A stretch of 64,000 nucleotides of DNA from Pontibacterium sp049599735 (lineage in GTDB: Bacteria > Pseudomonadota > Gammaproteobacteria > Pseudomonadales > Balneatricaceae), in assembly GCA_049599735.1 (NCBI GenBank), contig JBMYOX010000001.1, forward strand, positions 1 through 64,000, written 5' to 3'. Shown here one piece after another: positions 1-6,498 of the stretch (its first letter is position 1; each line of letters opens with the position of its first letter). Below the pieces are notes generated by a model that saw nothing but the letters and a program-made list of their open reading frames with translations, was not told where the DNA came from and did no database searches. Made by a program: the position numbers and the translations under genes.

Positions 1-501
1 CATAGGATCCAGCCAGACATGGGCATCCACCGAATGCCGGTGAGCCGAATGATCACCAGACAGCTGATGCTCTTCATGAGTTTCCGCTACGTCGTCATGC
101 CCGTCATGCGTTTCATGCGCTTCATGCGCTTCATGCGCTTCATGCGCTTCATGCGCTTCATGCGCTTCAGCATCATGTTCACTGCCTTCAGAAGCCATCA
201 TCTGCAACAGCGGTGAATCAACCGCCTGCAGAGTCTTAACCATAAACTGCTCCATCTCAGGCCCCACCCAGATAATCAGATCAGCCTTCGCCAGTTTACG
301 TACATCGGAAGGTTTCATCGCATAATGATGGGGTGATGCACCGGCTTTAATTAACAGATCAACGGTGCCGGTTTCACCCACAATATCCTCAGCAATTAAC
401 TGCAGGGGTTTTATACTGGCCAGCACATTCACCCGTTCTGTCGCCCATAACAGAGGACTGAAACAGCATAATATCCAGACAATAGCAGTGCATAAACGCA
501 T
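1..501 (-). CDS. znuA: Zinc ABC transporter substrate-binding protein ZnuA (partial)
   Basis: Periplasmic zinc-binding component of the ZnuABC high-affinity importer. The reading frame starts at the ATG complementary to 499-501 and runs off the left edge after 167 codons, so the C-terminal part is missing. The N-terminus is a hydrophobic signal peptide (residues 1-20, cleavage near LLWA). It is followed by the cluster A-1 fold start (ASIKPLQLIAEDI) and the metal-ligand segment GASPHHYAMKPSD. From about residue 108 to 155 there is a His/Glu-rich loop with tandem His-Glu-Ala units, the hallmark of zinc-specific family members, then DAHVWLDPM, which carries the next conserved His. It is divergent from zur-znuC-znuB, with a Zur-like palindrome between them. 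The family assignment is firm. Confidence 0.93.
   Translation of the reverse strand, partial: MRLCTAIVWILCCFSPLLWATERVNVLASIKPLQLIAEDIVGETGTVDLLIKAGASPHHYAMKPSDVRKLAKADLIIWVGPEMEQFMVKTLQAVDSPLLQMMASEGSEHDAEAHEAHEAHEAHEAHEAHETHDGHDDVAETHEEHQLSGDHSAHRHSVDAHVWLDPM
112..165. repeat. 9-bp tandem repeat in znuA (His-Glu-Ala codons)
   Basis: Six consecutive identical copies of the 9-mer TTCATGCGC, with diverged copies on both sides. On the minus strand each unit encodes His-Glu-Ala in the zinc-binding loop of ZnuA. The unit is a multiple of three, so copy-number change would lengthen or shorten the loop without breaking the frame. Confidence 0.9.
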
Positions 502-524
502 AGAACCGGTTCCACCTGAGAGTT

Positions 525-547
525 GTTTCGTTATATTATAACAAAAT
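525..547. promoter_or_regulatory. Zur operator between znuA and zur-znuCB
   Basis: Positions 530-542 read GTTATATTATAAC, a perfect inverted repeat (GTTATA, T, TATAAC) matching the core of the known gammaproteobacterial Zur box. It sits in the 73-bp gap between the divergent znuA and zur starts, so one site could repress both directions when zinc is plentiful. The match to the consensus is seen; control by the adjacent Zur is inferred. Confidence 0.82.
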
Positions 548-574
548 ATAAACGATCCAGAATATACAATTCAC

Positions 575-1075
575 ATGACTGACATAAGCTCCGGCATTAT
601 TGCATTCCAGACAAACCACGATCATAACCACTGTATCGAGCAGGCACTCAGTGACGCCGCAGCGCTCTGTAAAGCACGCGACTTGCGCCTGACACCTATC
701 AGGGAGTTAGTGCTTAAACTGATCTGGCAGAGCCACAAACCACTGGGAGCCTATGAAATCCTGCCAGCACTGGCCGAGGCGGGCTTTAATTCTGCACCAC
801 CCACTGTCTATAGGGCGCTGGATTTTTTGCAGGCCCAGGGGTTAGTACACCGTATTGCAATGCTTAATGCGTTTATTGGCTGCCCGCATCCCGGTGAAAT
901 GCACCACAGCTACTTTTTGATTTGCCGACACTGCAATACAGTGATCGAAGCTGACAGCAGTCAGGCAGAGTCGCTAATCGCACAGCAGGCCGCTGCCCTG
1001 GGCTTTACAGCAGAGCAGCAGTCCATTGAGGTACTGGGCTGCTGCCCGAACTGCCGGGAGATCAGTCACGCATGA
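575..1075 (+). CDS. zur: Fur-family zinc uptake regulator Zur
   Basis: A 166-residue Fur-superfamily repressor. The winged-helix DNA-binding region includes PPTVYRALDFL (about residues 75-85). Structural zinc ligands are two CxxC pairs, CRHC at 117-120 and CPNC at 157-160, and a His cluster at HPGEMHH (105-111) matches the regulatory metal site. An extra N-terminal His run (HDHNH) precedes the fold. The stop overlaps the znuC start as ATGA, so the two are translationally coupled. The location next to znuABC and a Zur box argues for Zur rather than Fur or PerR. No strong ribosome-binding site is visible before this ATG, so the exact start is less certain than the identity. Confidence 0.93.
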   Translation: MTDISSGIIAFQTNHDHNHCIEQALSDAAALCKARDLRLTPIRELVLKLIWQSHKPLGAYEILPALAEAGFNSAPPTVYRALDFLQAQGLVHRIAMLNAFIGCPHPGEMHHSYFLICRHCNTVIEADSSQAESLIAQQAAALGFTAEQQSIEVLGCCPNCREISHA

Positions 1076-1836
1076 AATCTCACCATGATCTTGTGCGCCT
1101 GGAAAAGGTAGACCTGCACTTTGGCCGCAACCATGTCTTGCAGAATATCGACATGTCCCTGCACAGAGGCTGCATTACCACCCTGATTGGCCCCAACGGA
1201 GCGGGCAAAACCACCCTGGTAAAAGTCGTACTGGGCCTGATAAAAACCTCTGGCGGACAGGTATGGCGGGAGCCGGGGCTTCGTATCGGTTATATGCCCC
1301 AGAAGCTGCATATCGACCAAACATTTCCGCTAACCGTGCAGCGTTTTCTTCGCACGGCTCAGTGCAAAGACCAGGCATTGATGATCAAAGCCCTACAGGA
1401 CGTTGGCGCAGAAAAGCTGCTAAACGAATCTATCCACAACCTGTCAGGCGGTGAAACCCAGCGAGTATTACTGGCCCGCGCACTATTACGTGAACCTAAT
1501 CTGCTGGTACTGGATGAGCCGGTTCAAGGCGTGGACCTTAACGGACAACTGGAACTCTATGCACTGATCGCCCGCATCCGGGATCAGCGCAATTGCGGGG
1601 TGCTAATGATCAGCCATGACCTGCACCTGGTGATGGCATCCACCGATCACGTGGTCTGTATGAATCACCATATCTGCTGCTCGGGCCATCCGGAGCATGT
1701 AAGTAACGACCCGTCTTTTGTGGAGATGTTCGGCCTTAAAGCCTCAGAGCAGCTGGCGTTATACAGCCACCACCATAACCACAGCCATAATACCCATGGC
1801 GATATTATCAAGCATGGCGGACACTTCGATGGCTGA
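1072..1836 (+). CDS. znuC: Zinc ABC transporter ATP-binding protein ZnuC
   Basis: A 254-residue cytoplasmic ATPase powering zinc import through ZnuB. Walker A is GPNGAGKT (residues 40-47), the ABC signature LSGGE lies at 124-128, and Walker B LLVLDEP at 144-150, followed by an H-loop His in MISHD. The C-terminal tail (about residues 230-250) is unusually rich in histidine and could bind zinc, as in other ZnuC proteins. It overlaps zur by 4 nt at its start and znuB by 8 nt at its end, consistent with a single zur-znuC-znuB transcript. Confidence 0.95.
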   Translation: MKSHHDLVRLEKVDLHFGRNHVLQNIDMSLHRGCITTLIGPNGAGKTTLVKVVLGLIKTSGGQVWREPGLRIGYMPQKLHIDQTFPLTVQRFLRTAQCKDQALMIKALQDVGAEKLLNESIHNLSGGETQRVLLARALLREPNLLVLDEPVQGVDLNGQLELYALIARIRDQRNCGVLMISHDLHLVMASTDHVVCMNHHICCSGHPEHVSNDPSFVEMFGLKASEQLALYSHHHNHSHNTHGDIIKHGGHFDG

Positions 1837-2620
1837 ATTTCTGATCCGGGCACTACTGGGCGGGCTCGGCGTTGCGGCCATTGCCGGGCCACTGGGTGCC
1901 TTTGTTGTCTGGCGGCGCATGGCCTATTTTGGCGATACTCTGGCGCATTCTGCTTTACTGGGCATCGCGCTGGGTTTTCTGTTTGATGTGAATTTAAACG
2001 CTGCTGTGATTGCCTGTTGTGTGCTGCTGGCGATTATGCTGGTTGTTTTGCAACGACAACACTTTGTCGCCACTGACACCCTGCTGGGTATTATGGCCCA
2101 CAGCAGCCTGTCTCTCGGACTGGTGGCTATTGCCTTACTGGATGATATTCGTATTGACCTGATGGCTTACCTGTTTGGCGATCTTCTGGCCGTCTCCACC
2201 GCCGATCTCTACTGGGTCTATGCCGGTGCCCTGCTGGTAGCCGGGCTGCTTTATAAGTTCTGGGAGCCTCTGCTGGCCATTACCATCAACGAAGAGTTAG
2301 CGCAGGTTGAAGGGGTACCGGTAACCGCTATACGACTGGGCCTGATGCTGCTGATTGCTGTGATTATCGCTGTTGCCATGAAAATTGTCGGCATCTTGCT
2401 GATCACCTCACTGCTGATTATCCCTGCTGCAGCAGCCCGGCGTTTATCCCGCACACCTGAACAAATGGCGGTTGGCGCATCTCTGCTGGGCTGCCTGGCC
2501 GTGGTATTCGGGCTCGCCCTGTCCTATTTCTGGGACACCCCGGCAGGCCCTTCCGTGGTCGTGGTCGCTATGCTGGAGTTTTTGCTGCTTTATAGTTTGC
2601 CGTTACGAAAAACAAACTGA
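1829..2620 (+). CDS. znuB: Zinc ABC transporter permease ZnuB
   Basis: Inner-membrane permease of the ABC-3 family, 263 residues with about seven or eight hydrophobic helices. The segment VVWRRMAYFGDTLAHSALLG near the N-terminus is the family-typical first cytoplasmic motif. The start is placed at the ATG at 1829 (MAEFLIRALL), which overlaps the znuC stop and has a GGCGG ribosome-binding candidate upstream. An in-frame ATG at 1814 is the alternative. The frame is open further upstream, but that part lies inside znuC. Last gene of the operon. Confidence 0.93.
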   Translation: MAEFLIRALLGGLGVAAIAGPLGAFVVWRRMAYFGDTLAHSALLGIALGFLFDVNLNAAVIACCVLLAIMLVVLQRQHFVATDTLLGIMAHSSLSLGLVAIALLDDIRIDLMAYLFGDLLAVSTADLYWVYAGALLVAGLLYKFWEPLLAITINEELAQVEGVPVTAIRLGLMLLIAVIIAVAMKIVGILLITSLLIIPAAAARRLSRTPEQMAVGASLLGCLAVVFGLALSYFWDTPAGPSVVVVAMLEFLLLYSLPLRKTN

Positions 2621-2642
2621 GGCAGCGCCTTATCAAAGACAA

Positions 2643-2678
2643 GCCAGGCAATCCCTGGCCTGACAGCCCCCTTTTTCT
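2643..2678. terminator. Hairpin between convergent znuB and ectC
   Basis: GCCAGG (2643-2648) and CCTGGC (2654-2659) form a 6-bp stem with a 5-nt loop in the short gap between convergent genes. Read on the minus strand it is followed by TTGTCTTT. On the plus strand a T-run occurs only after about 13 nt. It probably serves ectC and perhaps both operons. Confidence 0.45.
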
Positions 2679-2687
2679 GGCTTTTGA

Positions 2688-3092
2688 TCAGGCCGATGCA
2701 GCTTCCGCTTCCAGTTCATAAGCCCCTTCAGCATTATGAACTTCCTTTCCATTCAGTGGAGGATTAAATACACAGGCCATTTTCATCTCTTCAAAAGCGC
2801 GCAGGCTATGCTTATCGTGTTTATCAAGAATATAAAGTGTGCCGGGTTTGATCGGATACTTTTTACCATCCGATAACGCTTCCACCTCACCTTCACCTGA
2901 AATACAGTAAACAGATTCCAGATGATTCTGATAATGCATCTGAAAATCAGCACCTTTATAAATAGTGGTGATATGGAAAGAGAAGCCCATGTTGTCATCT
3001 TTGAGCAGCATACGGGTGCTTTCCCAATTTCCATCAGGCGAAACAATGCGGCGATTACTTTGCGCTGCCGCTTCTAAGTCACGAACGATCAT
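2688..3092 (-). CDS. ectC: L-ectoine synthase
   Basis: Catalyses the last step of ectoine synthesis, cyclising N-gamma-acetyl-diaminobutyrate to the compatible solute ectoine. The protein is 134 residues, the usual family size, and is a single cupin domain. It contains MIVRDLEAA at the N-terminus, the metal- and substrate-site stretch HYQNHLESVYCISGEGE, and DKHDKHSLRA in the second cupin motif. The ATG at 3092 is preferred over a GTG one codon upstream because it follows an AAGGAAG ribosome-binding site and matches the family N-terminus. It is the last gene of ectABC, separated from ectB by an unusually long 183-nt spacer. Confidence 0.96.
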   Translation of the reverse strand: MIVRDLEAAAQSNRRIVSPDGNWESTRMLLKDDNMGFSFHITTIYKGADFQMHYQNHLESVYCISGEGEVEALSDGKKYPIKPGTLYILDKHDKHSLRAFEEMKMACVFNPPLNGKEVHNAEGAYELEAEAASA

Positions 3093-3217
3093 CACACTTC
3101 CTTCTTGTCATAATTCTGCTGTAATACCGGCCATGCCTCATAAGCATTCGCGCCAACAAATACAGGGCCCACATTCATCAGCCGAGGTAAAAATCTATGT
3201 CTGTGCAATACAATGAA

Positions 3218-3264
3218 GGCAGGAAAGCGCACACGCGCTGCCTGCCAGATAGGAGTCAGCTCCT
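3218..3264. promoter_or_regulatory. Two hairpins in the ectB-ectC spacer
   Basis: A strong imperfect hairpin spans 3218-3246: outer stem GGCAGG/CCTGCC, inner stem AGCGC/GCGCT, loop ACAC. A second small stem, AGGAG/CTCCT, lies at 3251-3264, close to the ectB stop. Neither is followed by a clear T-run on the minus strand. They may stabilise or process the ectABC mRNA or partly attenuate ectC; the role is inferred. Confidence 0.5.
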
Positions 3265-3275
3265 GTGGCACCGGA

Positions 3276-4583
3276 TTAACTCGCGAGATCTACCGGATCG
3301 AAGTATTTTTTCTGTTCCGGAATTGAGTCTTCTTTAGCGCACACTTCCTGAATCGCTTCTTCGATAATATCGATGCCTTTTGCGAGATTTTTCATATCGA
3401 TAATCAGCGGACAAAGCAGCTTCACCACATGATCATCCGCGCCACTGGTTTCGATCATCAGGCCTTTCTGAAAGGCCTTTTTAGTGATTTTTCCCGCAAT
3501 TTCACCGTTAACGCAGTTAATACCCTGAAACATACCGCGACCACGGGTACTAAAATTGTCATCACCGTATTTTTTAACAATGGCCTCCAGACGATCAGCC
3601 ACATAACGGCCTTTGCTTTGCACCTCCAACGCGAACTTATCATCCGACCAGTAATGATCAATCGCGGCTTTAGCCGTAACAAACGCAAAATTATTGCCCC
3701 GGAAAGTACCGTTATGCTCACCGGGTTTCCACAAATCCAGCTCCGGCTTAAACAAAACCACGGCAAACGGCAGGCCGTATCCTCCCAATGACTTAGACAG
3801 CGTGACAATATCCGGTTTGATACCTGCCTGCTCAAAGCTGAAATAAGTACCCGTACGGCCACAGCCCGCCTGGATATCATCCACAATCAGCAAAACTTCA
3901 TGTTTTTTACAAACCGCATCAAGATGTTTAAGCCACTGAAGATCAGCCGCATTAATGCCGCCTTCACCCTGAACGGTTTCCACAATGACGGCTGCGGGTT
4001 TATCAATACCGCTACTGGAGTCACTGAGTACTTTGTCCAGATAAACGGTCGTATCAATATCATCACCCAGGTAGCCGTCATAAGGCATACGGCTGACACC
4101 ACTCAGGCTGACACCTGCAGCACCCCGATGGTGGGAGTTGCCGGTCGCGGCCAGCGCACCCATGCTGACTCCATGAAAACCATTGGTGAAGCTGATAACG
4201 TTTTCACGTCCGGTAATATTACGCGCCAGTTTTAAAGCGGCTTCCACAGCATTGGTGCCGGTTGGTCCGGTGAATTGCATCACGTAATCGAGTTCACGGG
4301 GCTTAAGAATTTTTTCATTAAACGCCTCCATAAATTCACCCTTTGCTTTGGTGTGCAAATCAAGACCGTGGGTGATGCCATCACTATGGATGTAATCGAG
4401 TAATTTTTCTTTAAAAACAGGATTGTTATGGCCGTAGTTCAGGGTCCCGGCACCTGCCAGAAAATCGAGATACTGATTGCCGTCCTCGTCATACAGAAAC
4501 TCAGCCTGAGCTTTGTTAAAGATACGCGGGAACGAACGGGCATAGGATTGAACTTCCGATTCAATCTCTTCGAAAATTTTCAT
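3276..4583 (-). CDS. ectB: Diaminobutyrate-2-oxoglutarate transaminase
   Basis: First step of ectoine synthesis: transamination of L-aspartate-beta-semialdehyde with glutamate to L-2,4-diaminobutyrate. It is a 435-residue class III PLP-dependent aminotransferase. The cofactor lysine is K264 in TLSKSLGGYGLP. Upstream are the typical FTNGFHGVSMGALAATG and LLIVDDIQAGCGRTG segments, the latter carrying the PLP-pyridine Asp. Length and N-terminus (MKIFEEIESEVQSYAR) fit EctB rather than GABA transaminase, and the position between ectA and ectC removes doubt. Confidence 0.97.
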   Translation of the reverse strand: MKIFEEIESEVQSYARSFPRIFNKAQAEFLYDEDGNQYLDFLAGAGTLNYGHNNPVFKEKLLDYIHSDGITHGLDLHTKAKGEFMEAFNEKILKPRELDYVMQFTGPTGTNAVEAALKLARNITGRENVISFTNGFHGVSMGALAATGNSHHRGAAGVSLSGVSRMPYDGYLGDDIDTTVYLDKVLSDSSSGIDKPAAVIVETVQGEGGINAADLQWLKHLDAVCKKHEVLLIVDDIQAGCGRTGTYFSFEQAGIKPDIVTLSKSLGGYGLPFAVVLFKPELDLWKPGEHNGTFRGNNFAFVTAKAAIDHYWSDDKFALEVQSKGRYVADRLEAIVKKYGDDNFSTRGRGMFQGINCVNGEIAGKITKKAFQKGLMIETSGADDHVVKLLCPLIIDMKNLAKGIDIIEEAIQEVCAKEDSIPEQKKYFDPVDLAS

Positions 4584-4634
4584 AACAGTACTCTTAAATT
4601 AATAAATAGATGATTTGTTTAGCAGGGCTAAGTA

Positions 4635-5129
4635 TCAGCGTACGAAGGGGCCTATCCTGGCAAGCAACTCAGAATCATGTTCGTCGTTAAAGTGAGTGAT
4701 ACGATCGAACATCACTGAGGACTCAAGCGGCGCATCAAAGTGTTTGGCCAACCGCTTAAACAACGCCCATGAGGCCTGATTAGTTTCAGTAATCGTTGTT
4801 TCAAGATGAGTAACAGCAGCACTTTCTTCACGCGCCAACAGTTGCTGAAGCATTTGACTGGCAAGCCCGCAACCACGGGCATCGGAACTTACAGCAACCT
4901 GCCAGATGAATAAGGTCTTAGGATTTTGCGGTTTAAGATAGCCACTGATAAAGCCTAAAACGTCCCCCTGTTTCTCTGCGATGATGCAGGTGTCTGAAAA
5001 ATGACTGCACTGCAACAGGTTGCAGTAACTGGAGTTGCCATCTAATTCAGGTGTCCGGGTAATCAGCTGATGCACTGACAGGCCATCTGTCGCGGTGGGT
5101 TTGCGTAAAATTACGCCTGAAATATTCAT
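4635..5129 (-). CDS. ectA: L-2,4-diaminobutyrate N-acetyltransferase
   Basis: Second step of ectoine synthesis: acetyl-CoA-dependent acetylation of diaminobutyrate at the gamma amino group. It is a 164-residue single-domain GNAT protein. The acetyl-CoA-binding motif A is seen in QVAVSSDARGCGLASQML (about residues 97-114). It opens the ectABC operon; 51 nt separate it from ectB. The promoter and repeat array upstream suggest osmotic or regulator-dependent control. There is no specialised aspartokinase (ask_ect) or ectR gene adjacent. Confidence 0.96.
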   Translation of the reverse strand: MNISGVILRKPTATDGLSVHQLITRTPELDGNSSYCNLLQCSHFSDTCIIAEKQGDVLGFISGYLKPQNPKTLFIWQVAVSSDARGCGLASQMLQQLLAREESAAVTHLETTITETNQASWALFKRLAKHFDAPLESSVMFDRITHFNDEHDSELLARIGPFVR

Positions 5130-5155
5130 TCAATCCCTAATCAATTGTATCGCCA

Positions 5156-5204
5156 ATATTTAGCATTGCTGATATTTAGCACTATTAATATTTAGCATTG
5201 CTAA
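5156..5204. promoter_or_regulatory. Three 16-bp-spaced repeats in the ectA leader
   Basis: ATATTTAGCATTGCT occurs at 5156-5170 and 5188-5202, with a diverged copy (ATATTTAGCACT) at 5172-5183, so the three units start exactly 16 bp apart. The copy nearest the promoter contains the perfect palindrome TTAGCA-T-TGCTAA (5192-5204), and the copy nearest ectA carries it with one mismatch (5160-5172). The array lies between the ectA -10 box and the ectA start, where a bound repressor could block transcription. Operator function is inferred. Confidence 0.6.
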
Positions 5205-5214
5205 GCTTTGCATT

Positions 5215-5243
5215 ATTATAGAACACACTAAAATGCGTTTAAC
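5215..5243 (-). promoter_or_regulatory. Promoter of ectABC
   Basis: On the minus strand a perfect -10 box TATAAT (5220-5215) lies 17 bp from a -35-like GTTAAA (5243-5238), with TTGTTA as an alternative overlapping -35. It points at ectA about 85 nt downstream and immediately precedes the 16-bp repeat array. No other convincing promoter was seen in this gap. Confidence 0.65.
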
Positions 5244-5528
5244 AAGCTGAAATTGCGGATTTATTGGATGGATTACTGCAAAAATTAGTTAGAAACACTA
5301 ATAAATACTAACTAACTTATTGTTAATAAAACCTTAAAGGTTCAAATATACGAAGAACCGCTAATCAAAAACCAGAACCGGAAACCTGGAAAAAAGCAGG
5401 CATAGATTCCGGCAACGCCCCTAAAAAGCCTGATTTTTAATATGGGTTTAGATAGACAATGCAGAGCAGCTAAGGACAATTAATGCGGTGTTGGTCACTT
5501 CAGATTCAGTAAAGAACCCACAATAATT
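5244..5528. other. Gene-free AT-rich region upstream of ectA
   Basis: No coding frame is supported here. The AT-rich stretch contains an 8-bp inverted repeat, TTAGTTAG at 5285-5292 and CTAACTAA at 5308-5315, upstream of the ectA promoter, which could be a regulator site. Closer to the exporter gene, CAGGC/GCCTG arms with a minus-strand T-run (about 5393-5440) could form a weak terminator for the minus-strand exporter. Confidence 0.4.
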
Positions 5529-6392
5529 TTAGCGTTTATAGAGGGTATTGATGAGCGCGCCAGCGATAATAATTCCGCCGCCCAGTAGCGTATAAACAGT
5601 TGGAATTTCAGTAAAAAACAACCAGCCTAATACAGCGGAAAAGATAACCTGAACATAAGCAAAGGCTGCCGCCTTGCCTGCTTTTTCCACGGCCATTGCC
5701 TTTGTCAGGCCGATTTGCCCGATCTGGGTAAAAATACCCACCAGCAACAGCAACACCAGCGCCTCAGGCCCCGGCATCACAAAGTTATCACCCAGCAAAA
5801 AAGCCGAAACAGGGAAAGCAATCAGCGGAAAATAAAAAATGATGACATTGGCATCATCTGCTTGGCTCAGACGGCGCACCATCACATAAGCAACCGCACT
5901 GCCCATCGCACCCACCAGCGCGGCCGCGACACTGAGTAAAGGTAACCCTGTAATAGCTGAACTGCTCAGATCCGGCTGAACCATCACCAGCAGCCCCAGG
6001 ATGCTGAGGACAATGCAGATAGCAGTTGCCCGCTGTATACGCTCTTTTAGAAACCACAAGGCAATAAAGGCGGTGAACGCTGGATAGGTGTATTGCAGTA
6101 CGGCAGCCTCGGCTAGCGGCAGGGTGGAAATCGCATAATAAACACAGATCAGTGAAAACGTGCCCATAGCACCGCGTGCAACCAGTAATGGCTTATTGTG
6201 GCCCCAGACAGGCAGGCGCTTTCGTTTGATAACCCAAAAGCTGAGCACCAGCGAGACAATAGCTCGCCCCGCAACCACTTCCAGCACCGGAATGTCGTAG
6301 CTTACAAGCGCTTTGACACAAGCCCCCATCAGCGCAAAACCCAGCGCAGACAGAAGCATATAGCGAATACCGGGAGTAATGCCGTTGAACAT
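5529..6392 (-). CDS. DMT-superfamily EamA transporter
   Basis: An inner-membrane drug/metabolite transporter built of two EamA repeats, each about five hydrophobic helices. Recognisable family segments include YMLLSALGFALMGACVKAL (first helix), LPLAEAAVLQYTYPAFTAFI (end of repeat 1) and KAAAFAYVQVIFSAVLGWLFF (repeat 2). The substrate cannot be told from sequence; homologues are mostly uncharacterised exporters of metabolites or amino acids. The start is uncertain: an in-frame ATG at 6428 would add 12 hydrophobic residues, and neither has a strong ribosome-binding site. It neighbours the ectoine operon on the same strand but is separated by about 400 bp, so a link to ectoine is only speculation. 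Confidence 0.82.
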   Translation of the reverse strand: MFNGITPGIRYMLLSALGFALMGACVKALVSYDIPVLEVVAGRAIVSLVLSFWVIKRKRLPVWGHNKPLLVARGAMGTFSLICVYYAISTLPLAEAAVLQYTYPAFTAFIALWFLKERIQRATAICIVLSILGLLVMVQPDLSSSAITGLPLLSVAAALVGAMGSAVAYVMVRRLSQADDANVIIFYFPLIAFPVSAFLLGDNFVMPGPEALVLLLLVGIFTQIGQIGLTKAMAVEKAGKAAAFAYVQVIFSAVLGWLFFTEIPTVYTLLGGGIIIAGALINTLYKR

Positions 6393-6498
6393 GATTGCCC
6401 ATAGGATAATTAGTTGCAGGGCATGCATGCTAAATGAAAGCCCTGCGCTTTGCTAATTTAGCCTTCTGTCAGACCGGGCAGCCGATCGCTGCTGAGGT

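Noticed and set aside
19..216. 65-codon plus-strand frame rich in Met-Arg-Phe repeats
   Set aside because: It is the antisense of the His-rich znuA loop; its repeat pattern comes from the 9-bp tandem units.
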